Shown here piece by piece: positions 1-12,953 of a stretch of 64,000 nucleotides of DNA. The stretch is taken from positions 124,001-188,000 of the forward strand of contig AMYY01000001.1 in the NCBI GenBank assembly GCA_000335735.1, read 5' to 3'. Position 1 is the stretch's first letter, and each line of letters opens with the position of its first letter. The notes under the pieces are model-generated. The model saw only the letters and a list, made by a program, of their open reading frames with translations, was not told the origin of the DNA and did no database searches. Position numbers and translations under genes: made by a program. This stretch comes from an alpha proteobacterium L41A (GTDB lineage: Bacteria > Pseudomonadota > Alphaproteobacteria > Caulobacterales > Caulobacteraceae).

Positions 1-496
1 CCAGGGTCACTTCCTTGGTCAGCTTGTCCTTCGACAGCGCCTTGTTTCCCTCGAACACCACCTGGTTGATGATCGGGTTCTCGACGATCTGGACGATCAG
101 ATCGCCGTTCTGGATGCCCAGTTGCACATCGGCGAACAGGCCCGTGCGCGACAGGGTGCGCACCGCGACGTCCAGCACCGAGGCGTCGACCGCATCACCA
201 GGACGGATCGGCAGATAGGACAGAACCGTCGTCTGGTCGATCCGCTGCGCGCCCTGCACGATGATGCGGTTGATCGTGATCGTCTGCGGCGCAGCGATCT
301 CGACGCGCGGTTCGGCGGCGCTCCCCGAGGCCGTCTGGGCCGGCGTTTGGGCAGGCGTTTGAGTCGGCGCAGCAGGCGTCGTCGTCGGCGCGGTCTGGGC
401 CAGCGCGGGTGCGCCCAGCCCGGCGGCGACCGCCAGAGCCAGCAGGCTGGAGCGGGCGCTCAGTCGAACGGTGGCGCGAGAGGTCATGTCATTCAT
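1..496 (-). CDS. bamA: Outer membrane protein assembly factor BamA, N-terminal part (runs off the left edge)
   Basis: BamA is the beta-barrel core of the outer-membrane protein insertion machine. Only the first 165 or so residues are visible. They hold a signal peptide ending near Ala-Leu-Ala-Gln, then a low-complexity linker rich in Pro, Thr, Ala and Gln, then the first POTRA domain (a TINRIIVQGAQRI stretch followed by GLFADVQL and VVFEGN). The start is uncertain: ATG at 496 (MNDMTS) or ATG at 487 (MTSR), neither with a clear Shine-Dalgarno. It lies about 29 bp after rseP on the same strand, the conserved alphaproteobacterial order, so co-transcription is likely. The POTRA repeats 2-5 and the barrel are outside the window. 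Confidence 0.9.
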   Translation of the reverse strand, partial: MNDMTSRATVRLSARSSLLALAVAAGLGAPALAQTAPTTTPAAPTQTPAQTPAQTASGSAAEPRVEIAAPQTITINRIIVQGAQRIDQTTVLSYLPIRPGDAVDASVLDVAVRTLSRTGLFADVQLGIQNGDLIVQIVENPIINQVVFEGNKALSKDKLTKEVTL

Positions 497-525
497 TCGG
501 GAAACCGTCGGGGGCTGGCGTCGGC

Positions 526-1743
526 TCACGAGACGAGCCCGCCGAGGAATTGGAAGATATTGAGCTTCTGTAGGTCGTTCCACGTTGCGAACAACATAAA
601 TCCCGCCAAAAGCGCAAGGCCTGCACGATAGCCCATCTCCTGGAACCGCGCCGACACAGGCTGTTTCGCCACAGCCTCATAGCCGTAGAAAAGCAGATGC
701 CCGCCGTCGAGGACCGGAATGGGAAGCAGATTTAGAAAGCCGATTCCGATCGAAAGTATGGCGGCCAAGGTTGTCAGCGTCAGGATCAGGTTGATCGCCA
801 TGGCGCCCGGCGCTGGATTGGCCTCGACCGCAGCCGTGGTCAGCGAGCCCGTCGCCTTGGCCATGCCCAGCGGACCGCTGAACTGATCGCCCGACTCGCG
901 GCCCGTCGCCAGGCGTCCGAGGTAGGTCAGGGTCGAGCCGATGACGTCGCCCGTCTGGCGCGCACCCTCTACGACGGCGTCGACAGGGCCGTAACGCACG
1001 TGGCGGACATCGCCGGCCGACGAGCCCAGCCCCAGGCCGATGCGGCCGACCTTGACGCGTCCGGCGATGGGGTCGTTTTCCTCGCGGCGTTCCGGCGTCG
1101 CGACCAGCTCGACAGGACGCCCGGCGCGCTCGACCGTGAAACGCACGGGATCGCCGGTCGAAAGCATGACGGTGCGGGTGACGGCGCTGCCGTCCTTGAT
1201 GGCCTTGCCGTTCACCTCAGTGATCAGGTCGCCGATCTGGAATCCAGCGGCGGCGGCCGGCGATCCCGCCTGGACCTGAGCGACACGCGCGGGGCGCAGA
1301 GACACGCCGACGGCCATGAAGACGACGGCGAAGATGGTGATGGCCAGGATGAAGTTGGCGATGGGCCCGGCCGCGACGATCAGGGCGCGCTGCCACACCG
1401 GCTTGAAGTGGAAATAGTCACGCTCGGCGCCCGGTCCACGCTCGGCGACCACGCGGCGGCGCAGTTCGTCCAATCCGGCCCGATCAGGCACGCTGGACGC
1501 ATCCAGATCGCCTGAAAACTTCACATAGCCGCCCAGCGGCAGCCAGCCGAGGCGCCATTCAATGCCGTGACGATCTGTGCGGCTGGCCACGGCCTTGCCG
1601 AAGCCGACCGCGAACCGGTCCACCTTCACGCCAAAGGCGCGCGCGACAAGGAAGTGACCCAGTTCGTGGATGGTGACGATGAAAGTCAGCACCAGCAGGA
1701 ACGAGGCGATGGAGATCAGGACCTGACCCAAGACGCCCAGCAT
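526..1743 (-). CDS. rseP: RIP metalloprotease RseP (site-2 protease; MmpA in Caulobacter)
   Basis: Inner-membrane zinc protease performing regulated intramembrane proteolysis. The 405-residue protein has the HELGH zinc motif at residues 26-30 in the first membrane helix, a PDZ domain around residues 125-210 (VQAGSPAAAAGFQIGD), and the second zinc-ligand motif PIPVLDGGH around residue 340 ahead of the last helices. Length and order fit the family. It sits 27 bp downstream of dxr and just before bamA. In Caulobacter the orthologue (MmpA) cleaves the polar regulator PodJ; whether that substrate exists here cannot be told from this window. Confidence 0.95.
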   Translation of the reverse strand: MLGVLGQVLISIASFLLVLTFIVTIHELGHFLVARAFGVKVDRFAVGFGKAVASRTDRHGIEWRLGWLPLGGYVKFSGDLDASSVPDRAGLDELRRRVVAERGPGAERDYFHFKPVWQRALIVAAGPIANFILAITIFAVVFMAVGVSLRPARVAQVQAGSPAAAAGFQIGDLITEVNGKAIKDGSAVTRTVMLSTGDPVRFTVERAGRPVELVATPERREENDPIAGRVKVGRIGLGLGSSAGDVRHVRYGPVDAVVEGARQTGDVIGSTLTYLGRLATGRESGDQFSGPLGMAKATGSLTTAAVEANPAPGAMAINLILTLTTLAAILSIGIGFLNLLPIPVLDGGHLLFYGYEAVAKQPVSARFQEMGYRAGLALLAGFMLFATWNDLQKLNIFQFLGGLVS

Positions 1744-1770
1744 TCGAAAATCGTCTCCCCTGGCCTGCTG

Positions 1771-2967
1771 TCAGGCCGCATTCGCAAGGCCGGCGATGAC
1801 GGTCTCGGCCATTCGGCGCGTCTCGGCGTCGACCGAAAGGGCCGCGCCGCAGGCGTCTCCAGAACCGAAAGCCATCCCCGCTTTCGTCGCACGCTCAAGG
1901 GTTTCGGCGACGACTGCGGCAATATTGAGAAACGCCAGCTTGCGGTCAAGGAAGGCGAAGGCGGCGACCTCATTGGCGGCGTTGAACACGGCCGGCGTCG
2001 CGCCGCCCGCCTTCAGGGCCTGACGCGCCAGATCAAGGGCGGGAAAGCGCGTCAGATCGGGCGCTTCGAACGTCAGCTGCCCTAGCTGAGCCAGATCCAG
2101 CTTAGGCGCCGGCCACGCGATCCGATCCGGCCAGGCCAGGGCGCAGGCGATCGGCGTGCGCATATCCGGTGGTCCCATCTGGGCCAGCGTCGAACCATCC
2201 ACATATTCCACAAGGCTGTGGATGATCGATTCGGGGTGCACCACGACGTCGATCCGATCCTGCGGCATATCGAACAGATAAGCCGCCTCGATCATCTCCA
2301 GGCCCTTGTTGGCCATGGTGGCGCTATCGACTGAAATCTTGGCGCCCATGCTCCAGTTGGGGTGGGCGACGGCCTGTTCCGGCGTGATGGCGACCATCTG
2401 CTCGCGCGGCGTATTGCGAAAAGGCCCGCCCGATGCGGTCAGGATCAGCTTGGCCACCCGCTCAGGCGCTTCGGCCGGAAACACCTGGAAGATGGCGGAG
2501 TGCTCGGAATCGACGGGGATCAAGCGCCCCCCTGCCCGCTTGACCCGTTCGATCAGGGCGGGGCCGCAACAGACCAGGCTTTCCTTGTTGGCCAGCGCAA
2601 GGGTCGCGCCCGTTCCCGCCGCCGCCCAGGCGGACTTCAGACCCGCCGCTCCGACGATGGACGCCATGATCCAGTCGGCAGGTCGCGTCGCCGCCTCGAC
2701 GATGGCGGCGTCGCCAGCGGCGACAGCGACGTCCGTGCCGGACAAGGCGTCGCGCAGATCGTCCAATCGCGCCGGATCGGCGGTCACGGCCAGCTTGGGC
2801 CGCCAGCGCCTGGCCTGTTCGGCCAGTTTGGCGATATTGGCGCCGCCTGTCAGGGCCTGGACCTCGAACGCGCCCGTGCCCGTCGCCTCGGCTTGAGCCA
2901 TCAGGTCCAGCGTGAAGGCGCCGACCGATCCGGTCGCGCCAAGCACGGTGATGCGACGTCGGATCAC
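1771..2967 (-). CDS. dxr: 1-deoxy-D-xylulose 5-phosphate reductoisomerase
   Basis: Second enzyme of the MEP isoprenoid pathway: converts DXP to MEP with NADPH and a divalent metal. The protein (398 aa) starts with GTG, whose GTGA overlaps the cdsA stop codon; the open frame extends much further upstream but that part is antisense-like shadow over cdsA. Visible motifs are the NADPH loop GATGSVG (residues 10-16), ANKESLV, the metal and substrate motif DSEHSA around residue 150, and NKGLEMIEA. It is translationally coupled to cdsA and feeds UppS, two genes upstream, with isoprenoid precursors. Confidence 0.95.
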   Translation of the reverse strand: MIRRRITVLGATGSVGAFTLDLMAQAEATGTGAFEVQALTGGANIAKLAEQARRWRPKLAVTADPARLDDLRDALSGTDVAVAAGDAAIVEAATRPADWIMASIVGAAGLKSAWAAAGTGATLALANKESLVCCGPALIERVKRAGGRLIPVDSEHSAIFQVFPAEAPERVAKLILTASGGPFRNTPREQMVAITPEQAVAHPNWSMGAKISVDSATMANKGLEMIEAAYLFDMPQDRIDVVVHPESIIHSLVEYVDGSTLAQMGPPDMRTPIACALAWPDRIAWPAPKLDLAQLGQLTFEAPDLTRFPALDLARQALKAGGATPAVFNAANEVAAFAFLDRKLAFLNIAAVVAETLERATKAGMAFGSGDACGAALSVDAETRRMAETVIAGLANAA

Positions 2968-3782
2968 GCCCCACGCTCCAGCATCAGGACGATCAATCGG
3001 CCAGCCGCGACGACGACGACCGCGAACATCAAACCATCGACGCGGTCCAGCAGGCCGCCGTGGCCCGGAATGGTATTGCCCGCATCCTTGACCCCGAACC
3101 GTCGCTTGAGCGCCGATTCCCACAGGTCTCCCGCCATGGTCGCCAAGGCCGCCGCCAAGCCCAAGACCGCCCCCCATACGACGCTCAAGGCGCCCATATT
3201 GACCCAGGCCGTGATGACGGCGCCCGCAACCGCGCCGGCCGCAACGCCGCCGATGAACCCGGACCAGGTCTTGTTCGGTGAAAAGCGCGGCCACAGCTTG
3301 GGTCCGCCAAAGGTGGATCCAGCCAGATAGGCCACGATGTCGGCTGACCAGGCGACGGCGAAGACCAGCACGGTCCAGTGCAGCCCGATCAAACTGTCGA
3401 CATCGCGCAGCCAAATCAGCAGCACCGAAGGCCAGCCGAGGTAGAGCACGCCGTAGGCGGCATCCAGCGCCTCCTGCCCTCGACTACGGGCATAGACTCC
3501 AGCCGCGACCGCGCCGAACACCAGCATGATGAAGGCGACGGACATGGCGCCGAAATGGGCGCTGATTACAGCAGCCACGACGCCGAAGCTGACCGCGCCG
3601 CCCATGACGCGGCGCGCATGGGGCGCACTCATCGCCGCCCATTCGAACGCCAGGACGACGCTAGCGACGATCATCAGCGCCAGGAACCACACGCCGCCGC
3701 CCCACGTCGCAGCGACCGCGGCGGGCGCCAGGACGACGGCGGATGCAGCCCTGAGGGCGATATCCCGACCCTTGACCGCCAT
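2964..3782 (-). CDS. cdsA: Phosphatidate cytidylyltransferase (CDP-diglyceride synthase)
   Basis: Integral membrane enzyme making CDP-diacylglycerol from phosphatidate and CTP, the entry point to all phospholipids. The 272-aa protein is a string of hydrophobic helices and ends in the family signature: a K-R pair, then [19 protein letters not shown] near residues 225-255, containing the metal-binding acidic residues. It overlaps the uppS stop by one base (TGATG) and the dxr start by four, so the three genes are coupled. Confidence 0.93.
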   Translation of the reverse strand: MAVKGRDIALRAASAVVLAPAAVAATWGGGVWFLALMIVASVVLAFEWAAMSAPHARRVMGGAVSFGVVAAVISAHFGAMSVAFIMLVFGAVAAGVYARSRGQEALDAAYGVLYLGWPSVLLIWLRDVDSLIGLHWTVLVFAVAWSADIVAYLAGSTFGGPKLWPRFSPNKTWSGFIGGVAAGAVAGAVITAWVNMGALSVVWGAVLGLAAALATMAGDLWESALKRRFGVKDAGNTIPGHGGLLDRVDGLMFAVVVVAAGRLIVLMLERGA

Positions 3783-4555
3783 CAGGCCGTCGCGCGCTCA
3801 GGCGCGATCACGCGTCCGCCGAAACGGCGATCGCGCTGACCAAAGGCTGAGATCGCCTCAGCCAGCGCCTTGGGGCCATAGTCGGGCCAAAGAATGTCTT
3901 GGAAGACGAGCTCGGCGTAAGCGGCCTCCCACAACAGGAAGTTCGACAGTCGCTGCTCGCCCGACGTGCGCACGATCAAATCCAGCGGCGGCGAGCCCGC
4001 CGTGGCCAGGCCTGAGGTCAGGATCGCCTCGTTGAAAGGCTCGACCGTCTCACCCGCCAGCACCCGCTCCATATGGCGACGCGCCGCGTCCACCAAATCC
4101 GCGCGACCGCCGTAGTTGAAGGCGACCTGCAACAGGAAGCGGTCATTATGGGCGGTCTGGGCCTCGGCCCTTTCGATGATGGCGGCGATGTCGGCCGGCA
4201 GTCCTTCGCGTCGCCCCAGAATTTTCAGCCGGACGCCGGCCTTGGTCAGCCGGGCCAGATCGCTGGCGACGTAGGACCGCACCAGCCCCATCAGGTCCGA
4301 CACCTCGTCCTCGGGCCGGCTCCAGTTCTCGGTCGAGAAGCCGAACACCGTCAGGCAGTCGATGCCGAGATCCGGCGCCGCCTGGATCGTGCGCTTCAGC
4401 GCCTGAACGCCTTCGCGGTGGCCAAGGGCGCGCGGCAGACCGCGCGCTTTCGCCCAGCGTCCATTGCCGTCCATGATGATGGCGACGTGGCGCGGGCCGT
4501 CCTGACCCTGCTTGTCTGGGCTTTGGCCTGAAGGCGCGGCGCGGTCTGCCGTCAT
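3782..4555 (-). CDS. uppS: Isoprenyl transferase (undecaprenyl diphosphate synthase)
   Basis: Cis-prenyltransferase that makes the undecaprenyl lipid carrier for peptidoglycan and O-antigen. The catalytic aspartate lies in MDGNGRWA (D29), followed by the RALGHREG segment, and the allylic diphosphate-binding RTSGEQRLSNFLLWE motif lies near residue 195. The 257-aa length is typical. It is 37 bp downstream of frr and coupled to cdsA. Confidence 0.95.
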   Translation of the reverse strand: MTADRAAPSGQSPDKQGQDGPRHVAIIMDGNGRWAKARGLPRALGHREGVQALKRTIQAAPDLGIDCLTVFGFSTENWSRPEDEVSDLMGLVRSYVASDLARLTKAGVRLKILGRREGLPADIAAIIERAEAQTAHNDRFLLQVAFNYGGRADLVDAARRHMERVLAGETVEPFNEAILTSGLATAGSPPLDLIVRTSGEQRLSNFLLWEAAYAELVFQDILWPDYGPKALAEAISAFGQRDRRFGGRVIAPERATA

Positions 4556-4592
4556 CTGTCGTGCGATCCCTTCCGGACCCAGCCGTTTCGCC

Positions 4593-5150
4593 TCAGACCT
4601 GCATGATCTCTTGTTCCTTGGTCTTCAAGGTCTCGTCGATGCGCTTGATGGCCGCGTCGGTGTCCTTCTGGACCTCGGTCTCCATCTTCTTTTGTTCGTC
4701 CTGGCTGATCTCGCCGGCCTTCTCGGCCTTCTTGAGGTCGTCGTTGGCGTCGCGGCGGACGTTGCGAACCGAGATCTTCTGCTGCTCGGCGTATTTGCCG
4801 GCCAGCTTGACCAGGTCCTTGCGGCGTTCCTCGGTCAGGGGCGGCACCGGAATGCGCAGGGTCTGGCCGTCCACGATCGGGTTCAGGCCCAGATTGGCGT
4901 TGCGGATCGCCTTTTCGACGGCGACCACCATGCCCTTGTCCCAGACATTTACGCTCAGCATCCGGGGCTCGGGCACGCTGATCGCGGCGACGGCGGTCAG
5001 GGGCGAGGCCGAGCCGTAGGCTTCGACCCGCACGGGCTCCAGCAGGCCGGCGTTGGCGCGGCCGGTGCGCAGACCGCTGAACTCTTCCTTCAGGGCGGCG
5101 ACGGAGCGATCCATGCGGTCGCGATAGGTCTTGAGGTCAGGCTTTGCCAT
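4593..5150 (-). CDS. frr: Ribosome recycling factor
   Basis: Splits the post-termination ribosome together with EF-G. The 185-aa protein matches the family length exactly and has the two-domain pattern: N-terminal helix [19 protein letters not shown], a beta domain ([18 protein letters not shown]) and a C-terminal Lys/Glu-rich coiled-coil arm ([15 protein letters not shown]). It lies between pyrH (39 bp upstream) and uppS, the standard order in proteobacteria. Confidence 0.96.
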   Translation of the reverse strand: MAKPDLKTYRDRMDRSVAALKEEFSGLRTGRANAGLLEPVRVEAYGSASPLTAVAAISVPEPRMLSVNVWDKGMVVAVEKAIRNANLGLNPIVDGQTLRIPVPPLTEERRKDLVKLAGKYAEQQKISVRNVRRDANDDLKKAEKAGEISQDEQKKMETEVQKDTDAAIKRIDETLKTKEQEIMQV

Positions 5151-5189
5151 GGTCTTGGTCTCTCTTGTCTTTCCTGGTCAGGCGAACGT

Positions 5190-5924
5190 TCAGGCGACGT
5201 CCTGAATGACCGTGAACGTGCCTTCGCCGGTCAGGGTCCGGCGCAGCGAATTGTCTTCCCGAATGGAGAAGACCACGATCGGTATCCCCGTGTCGCGCAT
5301 CATGGCGATGGCCGAGGCGTCCATGACCCGCAGATCCTTAGCCAGCACATCCTGATAGGACAGCGTCTCATACCGCGTCGCGTCGGGATCCTTTTTCGGG
5401 TCGGCGGTATAGACCCCGTCCACGCTGGTGCCTTTCAGCAGGGCGTCGCAGCCCATTTCCGCCGCCCGCAGCGCCGCACCCGAGTCCGTGGTGAAGAACG
5501 GTGCGCCCACGCCGGCGGCGAAGATCACGACCCGGCCCTTTTCCAGATGACGCAGGGCGCGACGGCGAATGTAGGGTTCGGCGATGGCCGCCATCGGAAT
5601 GGCGCTCTGCACGCGGGTCGAGACGCCGATCTTCTCCAGCGCCGACTGCATGGCCAGGGCGTTCATGATGGTCGCCAGCATGCCCATATAATCGGCCTGT
5701 GCGCGCTCCATGCCGGCCGCCGCCTTGGACAAACCGCGGAAGATGTTGCCGCCGCCGATGACGAGACAGATTTCGACGCCCTCGGCCGCGACGTCCGCGA
5801 CCGCTTTCGCGACCGTATCCACCGTCTTCATGTCGACGCCGAACGACTGGTCGCCCATCAGCACCTCGCCCGACACCTTCAGCAGGACGCGTTTGTAGCG
5901 GAAGGTCGAGGGGGCGTCGGGCAT
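5190..5924 (-). CDS. pyrH: Uridylate (UMP) kinase
   Basis: Phosphorylates UMP to UDP; hexameric member of the amino-acid-kinase fold. Residues near the N-terminus read [12 protein letters not shown] (phosphate binding). Later come GGGNIFRG, the [11 protein letters not shown] helix and [12 protein letters not shown], all family signatures. The 244-aa length fits. It is the first gene after a promoter-like sequence at 5969-5998 and a terminator behind tsf, so it probably starts the pyrH-frr-uppS-cdsA-dxr-rseP-bamA transcription unit. Confidence 0.96.
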   Translation of the reverse strand: MPDAPSTFRYKRVLLKVSGEVLMGDQSFGVDMKTVDTVAKAVADVAAEGVEICLVIGGGNIFRGLSKAAAGMERAQADYMGMLATIMNALAMQSALEKIGVSTRVQSAIPMAAIAEPYIRRRALRHLEKGRVVIFAAGVGAPFFTTDSGAALRAAEMGCDALLKGTSVDGVYTADPKKDPDATRYETLSYQDVLAKDLRVMDASAIAMMRDTGIPIVVFSIREDNSLRRTLTGEGTFTVIQDVA

Positions 5925-5968
5925 GCGGGAAGGTCCGTTGACTGCGGCGCCATTGAATCAGGCGGCTT

Positions 5969-5998
5969 CTTATAGACGAAAGGCGCGCCGGCCATCAA
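5969..5998 (-). promoter_or_regulatory. Candidate promoter for pyrH
   Basis: Minus-strand TTGATG (5993-5998) and TATAAG (5969-5974) are separated by 18 bp and lie about 45 bp before the pyrH start codon, downstream of the tsf terminator. The -10 (CTATAAG) resembles the Caulobacter housekeeping CTANAWC pattern. This is pattern matching only. Confidence 0.4.
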
Positions 5999-6021
5999 AG
6001 CCGAACGCGCCCTTCTGATAC

Positions 6022-6041
6022 AAAACCCTCACGAATGAGGG
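6022..6041 (-). terminator. Intrinsic terminator behind tsf
   Basis: On the minus strand CCCTCA, a TTCG tetraloop and TGAGGG are followed directly by TTTTG. It begins 10 bp after the tsf stop codon and separates rpsB-tsf from the pyrH operon. Confidence 0.75.
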
Positions 6042-6050
6042 GAATGTTTT

Positions 6051-6992
6051 TTAGTTGCCGCCCATCATGGAGGCGACTTCCGACGCGAAGTCGGGGCCTT
6101 CGACCTTCTCGACGCCTTCACCCAGCGCCAGGCGGACGAAGCCGGCCAGGCGCAGGTTGGAGGAGCCCAGTTCCTTGGCCGAGTTGGCGACCAGTTGTTC
6201 GATGGTCACGTCCGGATCCATGACGAACGGCTGCTTGGACAGCACCACGTCCTTCTGGAACTTGTTGATCTGACCTTCCACGATCTTTTCGATCATGGCT
6301 TCCGGGCGGCCTTCTTCCTTGGCCTTTTCGATCAGAACGGCGCGTTCCTTCTCGATGGCGGCGGGGTCCAGGTCGTCGGTGTTCAGCGACAGCGGCGCGG
6401 TGGCGGCGACGTGCATTGCGATCTTGCGGCCCAGTTCGCGAAGCGCGGTCTTGTCGCCCTCGCCTTCAAGAGCCACCAGCACGCCGATGCGGCCGACGCC
6501 CGGCGAAACCGCGTTGTGGACGTAGGTCGAGACGACACCTTCCGAAACCGACAGGCGGGCGGCGCGGCGCAGTTGCATGTTCTCGCCGATCGTGGCGATC
6601 ATGTTGGTCACTTCGTCCTGAACCGTCTTGCCGGCTTCCAGTTCGGCGCCGTGCAGGGCCTCGACCGAGTGGTGCTCCAGACCCAGTTGGGCGAACGATT
6701 TGGCGGCGTTCTGGAACAGCTCGTTACGGGCGACGAAGTCGGTTTCGGCGTTGAATTCGATGGCGGCGGCGACTTCGCCCTTGCCGTCTTCCTTCGAGGC
6801 GACGGCGACCAGACCTTCAGCCGCGACGCGGTCGGCCTTCTTGGCGGCCTTGGACAGGCCCTTGGCGCGCAGCCAGTCGATTGCTGCTTCGATGTTGCCG
6901 TCGTTTTCGACCAGCGCCTTCTTGCAGTCCATCATGCCGACGCCCGAACGCTCGCGAAGCTCCTTCACGAGGGCGGCAGTGATCTCGGCCAT
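6051..6992 (-). CDS. tsf: Translation elongation factor Ts
   Basis: Nucleotide-exchange factor for EF-Tu. The N-terminal UBA-like module starts [19 protein letters not shown] and the EF-Tu contact motif TDFVARN is at about residues 80-86. The 313-aa length is slightly above the E. coli 283 and typical of alphaproteobacteria. It follows rpsB by 111 bp and is closed by an intrinsic terminator. Confidence 0.96.
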   Translation of the reverse strand: MAEITAALVKELRERSGVGMMDCKKALVENDGNIEAAIDWLRAKGLSKAAKKADRVAAEGLVAVASKEDGKGEVAAAIEFNAETDFVARNELFQNAAKSFAQLGLEHHSVEALHGAELEAGKTVQDEVTNMIATIGENMQLRRAARLSVSEGVVSTYVHNAVSPGVGRIGVLVALEGEGDKTALRELGRKIAMHVAATAPLSLNTDDLDPAAIEKERAVLIEKAKEEGRPEAMIEKIVEGQINKFQKDVVLSKQPFVMDPDVTIEQLVANSAKELGSSNLRLAGFVRLALGEGVEKVEGPDFASEVASMMGGN

Positions 6993-7025
6993 GTTCTTCT
7001 CCTTGGGGGATTTCGTATGTGGGAA

Positions 7026-7050
7026 CGGCCGGACTGATTTAGCCCGGCCG
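7026..7050 (-). terminator. Hairpin in the rpsB-tsf spacer (possible attenuator)
   Basis: Perfect 7-bp arms CGGCCGG and CCGGCCG flank an 11-nt loop in the 111-bp gap between rpsB and tsf. No U-run follows, so it is more likely an attenuator or an mRNA processing element than a full terminator. A second GC-rich dyad (GGCGGCG/CGCCGCC) lies just upstream in the transcript. Confidence 0.4.
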
Positions 7051-7103
7051 TGTGTCAGTTCGTCAGGCGGCGCTCAATCACGCGAACGCCGCCCGGCGGG
7101 CGA

Positions 7104-7967
7104 TCAGCCCTCGGCCTTCTCGGTTTCGGCAGCCGGCTCAGCAGCGGCTTCCAGTTCGGCGGCGGCGCCTTCCGTGCCGGCCGGCGCGGCTTCGGCTTCA
7201 GCCTTGGGGGCCGAGGCTTCACGCAGCATCGGCTCGACCGGAGCTTCCGAAGCGCCCAGATCGATGCCCGAGGCCGAAGCGCCGGCGGCCAGGCCGTCCA
7301 GGACGGCGTCGGCGATCAGGTCGCAGTAGGTCTGGATGGCGCGGGCGGCGTCGTCGTTGCCGGGGACCGGATAGGTGATGCCGTCCGGGTCCGAGTTGGT
7401 GTCCAGGATGGCGATGATCGGGATGTTCAGCTTGCGGGCTTCCTGGATCGCGATCGCTTCCTTGTTGGTGTCGATCACGAACATGATGTCCGGGATCGAG
7501 CCCATGTCCTTGATGCCGCCCAGCGACAGTTCCAGCTTGTCCTTCTCGCGCTGCAGGTTCAGCAGCTCTTTCTTGACGCGGCCTTCGCCGCCGTTTTCCA
7601 GAATGCCTTCCAGCTCACGCAGACGAGCGATCGAGCCCGACACGGTGCGCCAGTTGGTCAGCGTGCCGCCGAGCCAACGGTTGTTCATGTAGTACTGGGC
7701 GCAGCGCTTGGCGGCTTCCGCGACCGGCTCTGCGGCCTGGCGCTTGGTGCCGACGAACAAAACGCGACCGCCCTTGGCGGCGACTTCACGAACGGCCACC
7801 AGAGCCTGGTGGAACAGCGGCATCGTCTGCGACAGGTCGATGATGTGGATGTTCGAGCGCGAGCCGAAGATGTAGCGATCCATCTTCGGGTTCCAGCGGT
7901 GTGTCTGGTGGCCGAAGTGGGCGCCTGCTTCAAGCAGGGTGCGCATCGAGAATTCAGGCAGAGCCAT
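7104..7967 (-). CDS. rpsB: Small ribosomal subunit protein S2
   Basis: S2 binds the head of the 30S subunit and recruits S1. The protein begins [20 protein letters not shown], with [11 protein letters not shown] and [17 protein letters not shown] segments intact. At 287 aa it is longer than E. coli S2 (241 aa) because of a C-terminal tail of about 50 residues rich in Ala, Glu and Pro after residue 235. The tail is of low complexity and probably disordered. The gene heads the rpsB-tsf operon. Confidence 0.96.
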   Translation of the reverse strand: MALPEFSMRTLLEAGAHFGHQTHRWNPKMDRYIFGSRSNIHIIDLSQTMPLFHQALVAVREVAAKGGRVLFVGTKRQAAEPVAEAAKRCAQYYMNNRWLGGTLTNWRTVSGSIARLRELEGILENGGEGRVKKELLNLQREKDKLELSLGGIKDMGSIPDIMFVIDTNKEAIAIQEARKLNIPIIAILDTNSDPDGITYPVPGNDDAARAIQTYCDLIADAVLDGLAAGASASGIDLGASEAPVEPMLREASAPKAEAEAAPAGTEGAAAELEAAAEPAAETEKAEG

Positions 7968-8125
7968 GATCGTTCAGTCCTTTTTCCGATCAAACGTGGC
8001 GCGGGGGATTAAAGGTCTGAAGACCCTCGGAATGGTGCGGATCGGGATGTCTCCCCGAAGCGCGCCTCTCCCGCGTTGCGAAATGCGGGGGGCATGTAGG
8101 CCGTATGGGCCGCAATAGCAAGCGC
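7968..8125 (-). promoter_or_regulatory. rpsB 5' leader and promoter region
   Basis: No gene lies in this stretch upstream of rpsB. The minus strand holds a possible TTGCTA/TACATG promoter pair (17-bp spacer) near 8095-8125. A small hairpin GGTCT-TC-AGACC sits at 8014-8025 about 45 nt before the start codon. S2 leaders often carry an autoregulatory structure; whether this one does is inference. Confidence 0.35.
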
Positions 8126-8141
8126 AGCCCTGCAAATGCGG

Positions 8142-8168
8142 AAAAAGGCGGCCCCTTTCGGGACCGCC
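8142..8168 (-). terminator. Intrinsic terminator behind the DUF4142 gene
   Basis: Near-perfect stem GGCGGTCCCG/CGGGGCCGCC (one G-U pair) followed on the minus strand by TTTTTCC. It lies 27 bp after the stop codon of the DUF4142 lipoprotein gene. The plus strand also ends in TTT, so weak bidirectional activity is possible. Confidence 0.8.
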
Positions 8169-8194
8169 TTTGGTCAGCAACGCGACGGCTGCCT

Positions 8195-8791
8195 TTACTT
8201 CATTGCGTCCAGCAGGGTGCGGGCGCGATCGCGGTGCGCGGTGACGGGCGCCACCAGTTCGCGCGCGAGGGTGGCCAGAGCCGGCGCTTCGGTGTTGTCG
8301 GCAAAGCCGTTCAGCAGCGTCAGGGTCTCGTTGTGAGCCGTGACCTGTTGGTCCAGATAGACCTTGTCGAAGTCGTCCGGCGTCGCGGCGTTCAGATTGT
8401 CGATCAGGCCCTTGCGGCGTTCGTCAAACGTCGTGGGGATGGCGACGTTCGGCGCAGCGGTCGCCTGAGCGGCGGCCAGTTTTTCGCCAGCAGCGGTGTG
8501 ATCCTTGGTAATCATCGCGGCCAGGGCCTTCACGTCGGCATTCTTGGACTTGGCGGCGGCGATCTTGGCGGCTTCCAGCTCATACATATTGCCGGTGCCC
8601 AGGCCGGTGACGAAACCGTCGACGGTGTTGGCGCCCATGGTCATGGCCGAGGTTTGGCCGACGACGCCGGACGTGGCGTCTTGGGTGGCGTTGACCGCCT
8701 CGCCGGTGTTCTGAGCGGCGCTGTCGCCACCCTGGTTGCAGGCGGCGAGGAGGGCCAGAGAGGCGACGCTGGCGATGGCGAGATATTTCAT
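8195..8791 (-). CDS. DUF4142 domain lipoprotein
   Basis: Predicted lipoprotein: basic Lys2, a hydrophobic stretch and the lipobox LLAAC with the lipidated cysteine at residue 18, so probably periplasmic and membrane-anchored. After a Gln/Thr/Asn-rich linker comes an all-helical DUF4142 (ferritin-like) domain over residues 60-195, recognisable by MYELEAAKIAAAKSKNADVK, MITKDHTAAGEKL and VYLDQQVTAHNETL. The molecular function is unknown; members are often stress-induced in alphaproteobacteria. A GGAAC-N17-GGTT promoter-like pair precedes it, compatible with EcfG-type general stress control. Confidence 0.85.
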   Translation of the reverse strand: MKYLAIASVASLALLAACNQGGDSAAQNTGEAVNATQDATSGVVGQTSAMTMGANTVDGFVTGLGTGNMYELEAAKIAAAKSKNADVKALAAMITKDHTAAGEKLAAAQATAAPNVAIPTTFDERRKGLIDNLNAATPDDFDKVYLDQQVTAHNETLTLLNGFADNTEAPALATLARELVAPVTAHRDRARTLLDAMK

Positions 8792-8818
8792 TGGAACAGT
8801 CTCCCTATGGACTGACCA

Positions 8819-8844
8819 AACCCATCACGCGCCCGTGAGGTTCC
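8819..8844 (-). promoter_or_regulatory. EcfG/SigT-like promoter of the DUF4142 gene
   Basis: On the minus strand GGAAC (8840-8844) is separated by 17 bp from GGTT (8819-8822). The alphaproteobacterial general-stress sigma factor consensus is GGAAC-N16/17-CGTT, so one base deviates. The distance to the ATG at 8791 is about 28 bp. Confidence 0.4.
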
Positions 8845-8890
8845 GAAAAATCAGAAGCTTGACCAATGATCCGAAGCTCACAGTCGACTG

Positions 8891-9375
8891 TCAGGGAAGC
8901 CTGTATTCCAGATCGTAGCGATGCACGCCGCCCTCGATCTTCAGATGAAAGACGCCCGCAATCCCCGCCAAATCGCCTTCGCCGGAACCTGGAACGATGG
9001 TGATCAGCAAATCCTGGCTGCCCGCCTCCATGATCCCTCGATGGACCAAGGCGAAGGCGCCGCGCCGTCCGTCGAGCACCCCTGACACGCGTTCCATCGC
9101 GACATAGGCGCCAGCGCCATTGTTCAGAAGCCCCAGCATCTCGCCGGCGCCCTCGCCTTCCAGATCTCCGTGAAAGGTCTTGGACAGGCGCATCAGGCCC
9201 GGCGCTCCGGCGGGTGAGTCGGCCTCGGCCGCGACAGGCGTCATCTGAACCTCGAAGGTTCCGACAGCGTGGGACATGGTCTGGCTTTCCATTGGAGCGA
9301 GGGCCTGTGGGACTGCAGCGGCCGAGGGATTAGCCCCAGCAAGAGCCAAGCCGAAAATCAGCGCCGCGACCCACA

Positions 9376-9376
<1 letters not shown>
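8891..9376 (-). CDS. DUF3224 family protein with N-terminal signal peptide
   Basis: The body (from about residue 35) matches DUF3224: GTFEVQMTP, SKTFHGDLEGEGAGEML, AYVAMERVSGVLDGRRGAF, SGEGDLAGIAGVFHLKIEGG, a small beta-barrel fold of unknown function. Many family members begin at the MSHAVG position and are cytosolic. Here the frame has an N-terminal hydrophobic segment ending in Ala-Ala-Ala that looks like a signal peptide, and its ATG overlaps the dnaE stop (TGATG). The exported form is therefore the favoured reading; an internal start at the second or third Met cannot be excluded. Confidence 0.75.
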
Positions 9377-12840
<3,464 letters not shown>

Positions 12841-12953
12841 GCCTTCTTCGACCCCGGCCCGCTGGATAGTGCTACCATACCCTGAGTCTCATATCGGGCG
12901 GCGCGCGGCCATCGCAAACCGGTCGCCCAATGGATCGGCTGTGGATCGCTGGC

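Noticed and set aside
2968-3414. N-terminal extension of Dxr by 149 residues
   Set aside because: It overlaps cdsA in another frame; the GTG at 2967 gives the family length and a 4-bp coupling.
4512-5975. Long plus-strand frame (487 aa) over uppS, frr and pyrH
   Set aside because: Antisense to three certain genes; His/Gln/Arg/Gly-rich composition typical of complementary-strand shadows in GC-rich DNA.
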